This document shows, piece after piece, positions 1-10,454 of a stretch of DNA of 64,000 nucleotides (the stretch's first letter is position 1; the number at the start of each line of letters is the position of its first letter). The stretch spans positions 186,001 to 250,000 of the forward strand of contig MQVO02000029.1 of the NCBI GenBank assembly GCA_001986395.2, read 5' to 3'. The DNA is from Irpex lacteus (taxonomy: Eukaryota > Basidiomycota > Agaricomycetes > Polyporales > Irpicaceae). The position numbers and the translations under genes were made by a program. The notes below the pieces were generated by a model. The model did not search any database. It was given only the letters and a program-made list of their open reading frames with translations, and was not told where the DNA came from.

Positions 1-738
1 GAAGGCCACGTACTCTCGACGATACAGTGGTCATTGGGACACCCGACGGCGGAAGCCTGGTTGCGCATTCTGTGCAGTGGCCCATGCGTAGAAGATCCCA
101 AGGTTCAACACGTCGCCCGCTTCCTCATGGAGATAACCCTGTTCTACCGCGAGTTCGTCGAATACGTGCCGTCAACTATCGCTCTCGGTGCCTTGACACT
201 GGCCCGTTACGTGTGTGGGAAGGGTCGTCGACTCTACGAAGAGACAGAAGAATGCCTGGAGATTGTTGAGCTCTTGGATACTCGCCTCGCGAAGCACGTC
301 AACGATCTGTCTGAGACTTTGGTCAAGAAGTACGCGTATGCGTTTTACTCGAAGGCCGCGACGTTCGTTTTGCAGTACTATCTGGAAGGCAACCGCTTTG
401 AACGTAAAGTCCTGGCTCCTTTGCCTACGACCCCAGTGAAGACGAAGTCGTCCAAGGTTCACACGCCGACCAGTGTTTCGACAACGGCGTCCGATATCTC
501 GGATGACATGCCTGCGACACCAACAAGCCCGGACATGCCCAGTGATACTTTCTCAGGTCCCTACCTGTCCGACGACAAGGAGAACTTCACGTCTTCACCG
601 AATTTCTCGCCCATGATTGGCAAGCAGTCTTCCGACCCGGTACCTGAACAGTTCCTGCCTCATGACTACGTGGCCTTGAACCGCCCTGCGTTGCATAGCT
701 TGAACGCGTCGTCACCTCGCGTGGTACCAGTCTCATAG
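1..738 (+). CDS. Cyclin, C-terminal part (5' truncated by window edge)
   Basis: The frame is open from base 1 to the TAG at 738 (245 residues visible), with no start, so the gene begins left of the window. The first residues read EGHVLSTIQWSLGHPTAEAW, the usual junction into the second cyclin fold. A helical stretch follows (RFLMEITLFYREFVEYVPST, then IALGALTLARYVCGKG), typical of the cyclin C-terminal domain. From about residue 140 the chain is Ser/Thr/Pro-rich and disordered, ending RVVPVS. Cyclins bind and activate a CDK; this one looks like a G1/S or B-type cell-cycle cyclin, but the part carrying the MRAIL motif or destruction box is outside the window, so the class cannot be settled. 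No intron is visible in this exon. Confidence 0.85.
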   Translation, partial: EGHVLSTIQWSLGHPTAEAWLRILCSGPCVEDPKVQHVARFLMEITLFYREFVEYVPSTIALGALTLARYVCGKGRRLYEETEECLEIVELLDTRLAKHVNDLSETLVKKYAYAFYSKAATFVLQYYLEGNRFERKVLAPLPTTPVKTKSSKVHTPTSVSTTASDISDDMPATPTSPDMPSDTFSGPYLSDDKENFTSSPNFSPMIGKQSSDPVPEQFLPHDYVALNRPALHSLNASSPRVVPVS

Positions 739-3467
739 GCCGCTCGGTCCTGTACCTCCTGCATAGTCACCCGCATGTTCCATAACGTCGACAAGCACGG
801 GTTGTAAAAGTCTCTGTCGTCAAACCTTCTCAAGCAAAATGTAACAACATACCATACACGTCGACCCATCGGCATCTCACCGCGCAATCCTTGTCCTCGC
901 AATCAACATCCACAATCATCCATGCATCCTTTCCTTTTGCACTTGTCTCAGCCAGTCTCGTCTCTCGCATAGCCCGTTCATCGAGGCGCTAGAAGGCCAC
1001 CCAACAAGAACCGAGGATCGCAAAGGAGGGACCTTATCTGCAATTGCGTTCAATGTATGCCGACATGGTGTACCAATCCATGGGACAGCTTTGTTCCACT
1101 GCTGAGTCCCTCTTTTCGACTCTTCGTTCTTTCCTGTTCGGGGCCGTCTCGTGTCTTAGCACATTCATCGAACTCTCATCACAGTCTTTCCTCCGTAATC
1201 GACCTACACTATGCATACCGTCGCTACCCCCTTCAATCGCCTTACGCGAAGAATTCCCCCTCGAATCCGCCGTTATTCACCGCGCGTTCTTTTCTATATT
1301 ATTCTTCACGTTTATTGTACCATTTAACACGCCTTCAACTCCTTCACTTCAATACCATTCTTCATCCATTACCATTTTCACCCCGCATTCACCCCATCCG
1401 TCACTGCATTTATTTACTGCGCATTGTCTCAATCGTCCTTCTGTTCCACCATTCTCTCGTCTCGTCAATGTTGCAACATTCACATCCATCACTTTGTCGA
1501 CTCGCCGCAATCATTCAATTCCCTCATCATCGTTACCCACGAGAGCCAGACATTCGCAGACACATTACAGCCGGCATTCGTGCCTTCCACGTCTGTCGTT
1601 TAACTCCTCCCATCCTTCTCTTCTCCTACATTACTCGATGGTGTAAGTGAATCAATATCATCCCCCATATTCAGGCAGCATGAGCATGCATATGGACGTG
1701 ACGTCGCGCGCATAACAGGTCCGAACTCTGCGGAGGCGGTGTGTCTACCAAATCATTTCATCATATTACTGACCCTCGGTCGCCAGACGAAATGAATTAC
1801 AACAGATATTCTCGAAGTCTTTCCTTCGACGTCGACGATGGGCCAAGCGATGTCGAGCCTTGCGTCGTCGAAGCCAGGGTCGTCGTCGGACGAGTGATGG
1901 CCTGTTTTCCTACGGTGCCGTGACCTCCAGCGGAACTCACAATCGGGACATCTACACATGCACATATCTTCACCCCCTGGAAACGCAAGCCCTTTGTTCA
2001 CAGCCTTTCTTCTGATAAGTAAAGGGAACGAGTTATCATCATAGCCAAGGCACCACTCACTTGGCATGGAGAGCCGCTCGCATTCACATTCACCGCGGAT
2101 TATGATGTGAGTTGGCGTGGTCTTTTCTCGGGAGGATTATATTTTGACACTCGTCTTGTAGAAGAACGTCTTTGGGAGGTATACTGCGCTCGTATACGAT
2201 AGTTGCACGCGGTCCCGGAGGCATTGATAGATCCCAATTCACACCCAGACCTCTTCTCCGTGACGCCAGTCCTGCTTAGCAGCCTCGTGTATGGGGTATG
2301 ACGATATGTTGTGCTCTCTAGGCCAGGCACGGCCAATTGGACGACAAGACTCGCAGGATAAGTATAAACGTTATAGCAGAATCAGATGCTACGGTTGCTG
2401 TGAACTTCCAAGGATCACAATCGCCAGCGCAAATACATACACGACTCCACTTCACTCTTGATTGACAAATGGGAAGAATTGGTGGCGGCCTGCACAGTAC
2501 AGTACAGCGCGAGGTGGTTGACCTGCCTTGAATCTCTTTCCGTTTCCCCGCAGCTTCGACATCGTAGTGTCCAACAGTGGATAATTCATGACGCACATCA
2601 TGCCGAATGTCTGCCCTTCAAAGCTTCACTGGAGTGTATTCCTGCATGCTTACCGTGGCGATCATCCTCAATGAATATAACTTACCGACAGCCATCCGGT
2701 ACGTCGGTCGGCCTTCTCGGAGGGCCCTTTATCGCGCTATGTATAGCCTAACGGACGGAGATGGGTTGAAACCTTGAGAACGGGTGTTTTGTTTATGGAC
2801 GCCGCGAACATGTGTGTGGCGGAAGTCAGATGGGCTATGTACGGTCTACCGTGGGCGATTATGATGGCACGTCTGAAGTCATTGAGCGTTGTTGTGCCTT
2901 TTGACTTTCCATGACTTGTTTGATCAGCTGGCCACAACGTCCCCATCATCGTCCGAGTCCGTATGCAACTCTTGAAGATGCCTTGTAGTAATACTTCATT
3001 GCACGGACCATTATGACAACAGATCTGTAAGGAACGTAGAGTATAATGGTACAATATCCTCTTCATTCTGCATCTCCGCTCAGGTTATGTCCGGCTTGAT
3101 CAGGGCCACTAGCAGCGCGATCAAGAGGAGTACGAGGCTTATCTTCCCGAATCCAGAATAGATGAAACAAGCAAGCATGGAAAAGCCGGAATATCAGACC
3201 TTAGGCACCGACGCTCGAAATGCTAGCACGCTGCTGTTGTATGTATATTGTACATTGATCGTTCCTAATAACATGTTACTTCCGTTTCGCAACACATCGC
3301 CATACAAATATGAAATACTATACGTTCCACGAACTTATCTCTGAGCACGCCATGGACTAGGGCCCTCTCAAGCACGTTCAGCATATATAGATAAGTAGAT
3401 CGCGCCCCCGCCACACCGGTACCACCGCCGCAGTCATATGTCGGCCTAGAGGCTAATTGAGCACCGC
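739..3467. other. Long gene-poor interval, 2.7 kb
   Basis: I find no open frame here with recognisable domains or a plausible exon chain. The first kilobase is pyrimidine-rich on the plus strand (about 1100-1650), which makes spurious Ser/Pro/His-rich frames, and could be 3' UTR of the cyclin gene. A CRE-like TGACGTCG lies near 1699. The 2100-3460 part has many stops in all frames. An untranslated RNA or a very divergent gene cannot be excluded. Confidence 0.5.
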
Positions 3468-5402
3468 TCATTCGAGGACCCATTTGTTTCCGTCCAGCTT
3501 GATGTTGACAGGTCTCTTCTCGTCCAGGCTGATGCGGCCGGCATGGAGGATAGCCGTGGTGAGCACGGTGTTGGCGAGCGTCGGCAGCCCGTGCTTGTCA
3601 AAGTCCTCTGGCTTGCTCGTGCCTGCGTTCACGCTTCGGGCTGCGTCGATGAATTTCTCGATAGAGATGTAGCCGTAGCCGCGTTGACCGTCGAAGTGGC
3701 CACTCTCGTCGGGCGAGTATTTCATGCTAAATAGGTGAGGTGAGTGGAATTAATGTCAGCGTGTGTGTCTAGAGACGTAACTCAAGATATTCTTACTAGA
3801 AGGGGTTGTAGTAGGTCTTTCCGGTGTCATCGACAACAATATCGTAACCACGGTGTGCTTGATCGACATTAATCTCACCCTACATCGCGATGATAATTGA
3901 TTTAGACATTTAAGGTGCAATAAGAATGAACCTCGAGGACTAACCTTCTCCGCCATGTAGTACCAATGTTGAGCAGAATGCACGCCAGACTTCAACGGAG
4001 CAGTCCACGACGCAGTGTACACAGCGGTACTCCTGTGCTTTGAGCTGCTCAATGACTGCCAGTCGACCAGAAGCGTGATAGTGTCCTCCGTCTGAGGAAC
4101 ACAGTTGTAAGGCTCGCTGGTGGCGATTCCGGTAGCTGCGCTGGCCACAACACGCGTGGGTACAGCACGGTCCTGCATGATCCATGCGTGGATATCGATG
4201 TGATGAGACGAGAGGTAGTAGCTAAAGGCAGAGTTCTCAGTTAACGTGAGTACAGCGGGGCTCTTGGGAGCTGCGACTGACCTGATGTCTGAGTCTTTGC
4301 CGGCCCATGCACGGAAAGTCTCAAGCTGACTCTTCGGCTGGCTCATCCATGCACTGAAGAAGTTGCACTCCCCCAAGGCCTGTGCGCGGACCTTGGCATC
4401 GCTGTATACTGGATCAAATCTACATGGTAATTCGTCAGAATGGGTGTGATAGATATTGGAGCTCAAATTACCGTTTATGATGCTCAACGAAGCATACGAC
4501 ATTGTGCTTCTTAGCAAGCTCGACGAGCTCGATATGGTGCTCAAGCTTCTGGACAGCGGGCTTAGTGACCAAAACGTGAATGCCTCGCTCGATCGCGTAT
4601 TTTGAGATGGGATAGTGCGTGCCTATGGATAGGTCAGTGGAATAGTCGGACTCACTTAACAGCGTCACGTACTGTCTGGGGTGAAGATAATCGCAGCGTC
4701 ACCGGGAGAAAGCTTGTCAATTGCCTCCTTGTCTACAGAACCCGATGAGAGAAGATCGTCAATATCAGGAGGTCATACTCACAGGCCTCTGGGTCCACTT
4801 TTCCTTCTTCAGGGAATGCGTCGAAGCTGACGTCATCTGGGTCAGTACGCTTGAGTGTCGCATATACGCGGTTAGAGAACTGACGAGACGTCCATGTCCT
4901 TGTAGGCCCCAGCGATGTTTGCCTGCAAATGCTCGCGAATGGCGGGGAACTTTCCTCCATTTACACCGACCATTCCGAGTTTATCTACCTGGGAGGACTG
5001 TGAGCGGCACACTTTGTATACATGGCAGCTGATACATACCTTGCCCAGTCTTCGAAGATCGAATAGCGTCAAACCCACGACCTTCACGCGTTATCAGTAC
5101 CACAGCATGCTATTTGATTCCTAGTAGCACGTACACCAATCTGTGCATAAGTGTCAGCTCGCTCATCCGTGCATTTCACGAAACTTTGCATACCTTTTTG
5201 TCCGACTTGGATGCGCCTGAACCTGTCCATCCTGTGGTGTACTCGCCCTACAGTTCTGAGATCGGCGGATATCACAGGAATGTTAGACATCAAAGCTTAC
5301 AGTACCACCTGTAATCGCAGAGATTTGTTTCGACGTCAGGTATCATTGAAGCAGATGAAGACACTTACACATCAGCACGTTGAGTTTCTTCTGGTCGGCC
5401 AT
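3468..5402 (-). CDS. Gfo/Idh/MocA-family NAD(P)-dependent oxidoreductase
   Basis: Starts [11 protein letters not shown] at 5402 and ends [12 protein letters not shown] at 3468. The spliced product shows a Rossmann N-terminus (LNVLMCGTGEYTTG), the segment [17 protein letters not shown], and VLVTKPAVQ, which replaces the usual EKP motif and keeps its lysine. [29 protein letters not shown] and [14 protein letters not shown] follow from the C-terminal alpha/beta domain. The family oxidises or reduces sugars and related polyols; the substrate here is unknown. The gene is extremely split. Exon 1 is 34 nt, exon 2 (5301-5308) is 8 nt encoding the end of CGT, and a 6-nt exon near 5125-5130 encodes IG. 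Exon 3 (5193-5247) carries an apparent extra base at the AAA run 5219-5221 (plus strand), because GEYTTGW and SGASKSDKK lie in different frames. It is transcribed away from the gene at 6143. Confidence 0.82.
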
Positions 5403-6142
5403 CGTGAGTTTTGCTGGCGATGAGAGTAGATGGACGTTGGGGGAGAAGTAGTACCCATTTCTCCGAGACTGAAGGGGGCTTTATACTGTCTACATTCTAC
5501 GAATACCTACGAAGGTTGACCGCAACGGTCCTGACGGTCCACTGCACACCTCCGAGAGCTCTTCAAATCACTTCTCATCGTGGTCATCCTGCCTCTATTC
5601 GGTCCGGCGGCCCGTATCGTCCACAGAAATTGGCCTGTAAATAGCACTGCAGTGCGTAAATACGATGAATGTCGTGCAATTACCTGCAATGCAGGGTTGT
5701 ATACGGGCAGGGTATTACGGACGTTGGATAGACACGAAGAGGAAGTTCGTCACGAGGAAGGAAGGCCACGATGAGCCCGTGAGGATAATCGCGTGCTCAC
5801 TGCGCCGGAGGACCGAATCTGAGGATCGCCGAAATAATGCGTTGAACCATTCCTCCTGCTGTGACGTCCGTGATTCGTATCATGGCTTGTCCTCACCGCG
5901 ATCCATGTCCTACTTTTCGCTTGTGCTCGCTGTCTCGAACGTTGGAGAGCGGGTCTCCAGTGGTGGTCAGGAACAAGTGGACGGGATGGACTGAGACACG
6001 TGGGAGCCACGCGGCAGTCGGGTGACGTCCTTGTAGCACGCTCCAGCTGCACACTTCTGCGCAAACAACACTCTGGCTTTCTTCGACTAAAGCATGAAAC
6101 CAGCTGCTGCCAGGTCCTGCACGACCAGCGATACCCACAACC
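5403..6142. promoter_or_regulatory. Shared divergent upstream region (oxidoreductase / 6143 gene)
   Basis: These 740 bp lie between two divergent starts (5402 on minus, 6143 on plus). No coding signal stands out; the open frames here are short and contain no recognisable residues. The region must hold both promoters, but I cannot single out a TATA box or operator. Confidence 0.5.
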
Positions 6143-9081
6143 ATGACTCAGTCTCCGCCTTTGCTTAAACACCCCGTCGGCAGAAACTCACCCACCCCAG
6201 CGAGTTCCCAGACTGGCCTGGTTACAGGTCCCACCAACTTCACCCCACGCAAGGAGTTCCTCAGAGATCACCGTACAACTTCCTCTTTCTCTCTGCTCGC
6301 TCTCTCCGGAAACAACCTCGTCAGGCTCTACAGCTTTCCTCAGATTCTCATCGCCAACCTACGTCGTTTCTTCAACCAGAAGGATATACTCCTTGATGAA
6401 CGCGAACGTCTTGACAAGCAGTTCCACGAGTTTATCTTGGTAGGGAGATTCTGGGCACACCCGAAGAACATCTCATCTGAGAAGCTTATCGTCGATATAT
6501 TCACTATCATCCTGCACTCTGGATACGCATTCCTCTCCACGATCGACTATGGTAGAGAGTCGGACGACAAACTCGCTATTGCGTTCTCGAGACCAGTCGT
6601 TCAGCAGAATGCTCCAGGTCAATCCGCGTTTTCCGCCATGAACAGTTCTGTGGTATCCCTCAATGTACCGCCTAGGACGCCGTTTGCTATATCATTTGTA
6701 TCCAACACTGTCGTGCGCGTCGTTGGACCGCCTCTTCATTCGACGCCTGCTATATTGACCGCCGTGCGAGGAGCGTGGCCTCGGGGTGTCGAACATGATA
6801 AGAAGGTCGGGGACGCGACGTACGAGTTCAAACTCAAGGGTTACAAATGTGAGTCGTGTTGCATGTGTACACTGTATCTTATACTGATGCTGAGGCATGT
6901 TCAGGGTTCCAAGAGGATACGTTCCCCATGGATTCTTTGAACCATACCTTGGGTCTTCTAACTGCCCTTGACGGGCACGGATTCACTCTGCTCACTTCAC
7001 TGTCTTTCACCAAGCCTTCTCGCGTGAAGGACCTGTGGATCTTCACTGGCATTTCAGAAGAGCAAAGTCCCCCTCCGACTCCCACCACTCTCACTCATGA
7101 ACCAAAGAGGGATCTCTTTGCCCATTCCATAATACCTGGACCTTCCCCGCTTTCTGCAGGAGCCGAGAAACGCTCTTCGCGAATCTTTTCTCCCTCTTCC
7201 CTTGGCAGCTCTACCTCCCCACCCAACGGGCATGCACGCAGTGCCAGTGAGCAGTCCCCATTGTCCACCCCTTCGCAGAAGGTCGGCAGCCCACCCTTTG
7301 GTACTGGACCCACGGCACTACTTCGCAAACCTTCTCCAAAATCAAAGCTACCGAGTGCGTTCTCGGCTTCGAAACTCAATCGGTCGTCGAGTTCTGGAGC
7401 GCGTCTGAGCAGGACCGGTACCCCAGTTGCGGAACAGCCCAGGGATGGCCGTCCGTCACCTGCCCAGATGGTTCGCAGCCTGAGCAATCCGAGTAGCGTG
7501 GGAAGCGTGGACATGACTGGTGTCGGGAGGCGGTCGATGAGTTTCTCGTCGCGTACGCCCGATGTGTTCTATGTTGCTGATGGTCGAGGCAAGGCGACGC
7601 CAGCTCAGGAATATAATCCGTTCAATGCATCACTCAAGCCGAACGCGCCACCGCCGCATGCGGCTTTCATTAAAGTGACTACACCCACGTCTGACCGACG
7701 CGCCTCTCTTGACAGTAGGAATCCTCCTGAAAGACCTGCGTTACGACCAACCATAAGACGGTCGAGCACAATTCCTGTGACACTGGAGACTCGTCAGGAA
7801 TCGAGCAGCTCTATTCCACGCTCCCAACTCCCCCCTCCAGTTACCATGAAGGCGTCTGTAGGTTCCGAGCGTGTTTTGGATAAGGATAGCGAACCTCCAC
7901 GCTTGAAACGTGCAGGCAGGGAGCCGCCTGCACCGCTTCAACTGAACGAGCACAGACGCACGCCCACGCCGCCTCTCCTCACGCCAGGCACCTTTCGCGA
8001 CTCTGCGTTCTCGTGGGCCACAGGAAAGATACAAGAAGTGCCTATTGCGTGGACCGGACGCGAGCCAGACCCCAGCGACAGGCCCGTCAATTTAGCAGCA
8101 GACACCAGCGGAGACTCGTATCGCAGTGGCAACGTCAGGACGATGCTCCACACGGGCGCCAATGTCCGTCCAGACGTAGACCGCGCCAATAGTGTGCCAC
8201 AGCTGCCTGGAGGCTGGGTAACTTCATCCACACCACGGGAAGAGATGGGTGACGTATCTCAGCAATCGTATAAGTTGCTTCCTGCCACCATACGAGAGCA
8301 CCCCGGCCAAGAAGGAGACGGACAACGACACTACGCAATGTCCAAAGCAGCGACGAAACACGTTTATCAACAACAACGACCAGATGGAGAGAGAGACGCG
8401 CCATACAAGTCCACCGAGAGGGCAGCGGAGAGAGGCGTAGAGGAGGTGGCGATGGGTACTTTGGGCCACACAACGAGGACAAATGGGTCAGCGACGACGT
8501 CCAGCATGCATCCTTCAGACAGCATTGCTGCTCCGAAGCCAAAGCCCGCGAAGCGGGACACAGCAATGTCGGGATGGGTGATGGTGAATGTGGAAGGCGC
8601 ACCAGCCTCGTCTGCGGCGAGCTCGAACGCGCCCTCGAGGACAGGAAAGTCGTCGAGCCAGTCACCACCTGGGACGCGTCCCAACGTACGTCATCGGAGA
8701 AGTAACTCGGACTCTGGGCTGCTTCGGCCGCAGGTGAGCAAGTCGCCTGTGGGGAACGCGCCTGCGCCGGCCACGATGTCGGCTGCGGCGAAGACGATCG
8801 TGATGATGGATGCTATAGACGCGAATAAGGAGGAGCAGGAGAAATCTAATACGCCGTCGGGGTTGAAGAGGATCTTCCATCGGACGAAGGGGACGGAGTC
8901 GGATGGTGGCAGTGGGGGGAAGAGCTTGAGGAGGAGGATCACGCCGGATGGAGTGGGCTCGAAGGGGAAGGATTTGGAGAGGGTGCAGTCGGATGAGAAG
9001 CACTCGTTGAAGGACAAGCTGAAGTCGAGGGGTACGCCTCCCGCAACCAAACCGGGTATGACGCGACAGACCATCGACTGA
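6143..9081 (+). CDS. Conserved fungal protein with structured N-terminus and long disordered tail
   Basis: Two exons, 6143-6848 and 6905-9081, join in frame through a 56-nt intron (donor GTGAGT) to give 960 residues. Residues 1-310 look folded, with LLALSGNNLVRLYSFPQILI, RRFFNQKDILLDERERLDKQ and, across the splice, YKWFQEDTFPMDS then LTALDGHGFTLLTSLSFTKP. The rest is Ser/Pro/Arg/Thr-rich low complexity with many SP and RRSxS sites, ending in a basic tail (LKRIFHRTKG, KSLRRRITPDG). I do not recognise a named family. The layout, a small conserved module with a long phospho-site-rich tail, would suit a regulatory or scaffold protein, which is inference only. No frame disruption is seen over nearly 3 kb. 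Confidence 0.8.
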
Positions 9082-10454
9082 ATAGAGCTGTAATTTGTGA
9101 GTTGCCTGAGTATAGCTGTGCTGAGAACAGTTTCTAATTTTTTTGCATTATAGATAGACTTGCTGAGATCATATACTTCCATCCCATCTACACTTCGCGA
9201 TTGCTAACTTGAACTCACGATTTATTATGCACTTACTTTTGACTTGCTTGTATTACGGAACGGACTCTGTATACTACACTGCGGGACATTGTTGTTGTTA
9301 CAGTACATGTTGCTATCATTTGTATACCCTAATGACCATGTATGAATACATGCAACGATTACTCTCGTATTTGGACTCTACCAGCTGCAGCCGAGACGCG
9401 TAAAGTCACATGGGTCACGTTCACCGTGTCATCCACGTGACATGCCGTGACAACAGTCACACGCTGTCTCGAAGTCCGGGAATACCGCGGTCTGCCGACG
9501 AGCAGCGGCCGTCTTGTTCGATGGGGTTAGAAAATCATGCTTGCTGAGCGTGGCATTTGCTGCAGTCTGCTTGGAAACCAGACTCGCAGAAATATGGGGC
9601 TCTAATAACTCGACCCATTCATTTCAATGAATAGATGCTTCTCCCAAACTCGTACCGTCGGTAGGTGCTTGTGCTTCTTTCTATACTTGACCTGCGCTAT
9701 GGGTGCACTGACCACATAGACCAGGCCGCTTCACACGAGATTTCATATTTTTGCAACGACATTTACTCCCAGACAAACATGCTGCATTGCGTCAGAGCCC
9801 CAGGTGAGTCGAAGGAGGGAGGTCGCCCAATGAGCATGACCATCATACCAACCGGAGGCATTCATGCCACATCGTTCAACTCAAGACTGCTGGCTTGAGT
9901 GATCGAGGCGTTAGTTTCTCGTATATTCATATGTATCTTGTTATCATCCTCTAGTACGATACAAACTTTTGCGAGACTTTGAGATGCTGTTCAGAGCTAC
10001 TTAGAGGCAGAAGACCGAAAGAACTTGAGCGCTTTTTTATTTGACATGCACGGTCATATTGCTTTGTATCCGCTACTCTCGCTGGACCGCTGGATACCTG
10101 GATATGCAGTTATAGGGTATGATTGTGCAGAATGAAGATGAGATTGGTTGGTGGTGGTAGCAAACTGGAGAGATCAAGGCTGAGTGCGAAAACGGGGCAT
10201 GGCCGAATAGGGCACTTGCAGGCGGGACTCGGGAAAGGTGTGCACACAGAGCAAAAATGACCAGCTCAGCCTCACGCAGACGCACTCGACCCAACACATC
10301 CCCCTTCCCCGTCCTGCCGCCCGCCCTTTCTTCCTCCGCTCCCCCATCTTCGACCCTCCTCCCCCTCCCATCCCGCCCTCCCAGCGTACGAGCACAACCC
10401 CGCCGCCCGCTCTGGCACTCGACAGCTTGAGCCACAGCTGTTTGTGAACGCACC
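9082..10454. other. Intergenic, 1.4 kb
   Basis: AT-richer sequence with no supported gene; the longest frames (for example 9665-9898) have no recognisable residues. The last 200 bp before 10455 are strongly C-rich on the plus strand (10290-10400: CCCTTCCCC, CCTCCCCCTCCC), a common pattern in promoters and 5' UTRs of basidiomycete genes, and probably belong to the ITC1 gene. Confidence 0.5.

Noticed and set aside
1044..1650. Two overlapping plus-strand frames of about 200 codons
   Set aside because: Both translate a pyrimidine-rich stretch into Ser/Pro/His/Leu repeats in two frames at once, with no domain or splice structure. This is composition, not coding.
8135..9182. Long minus-strand frames of 105-177 codons
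   Set aside because: They are antisense to the low-complexity tail of the 6143 gene; biased codon composition keeps several frames open.
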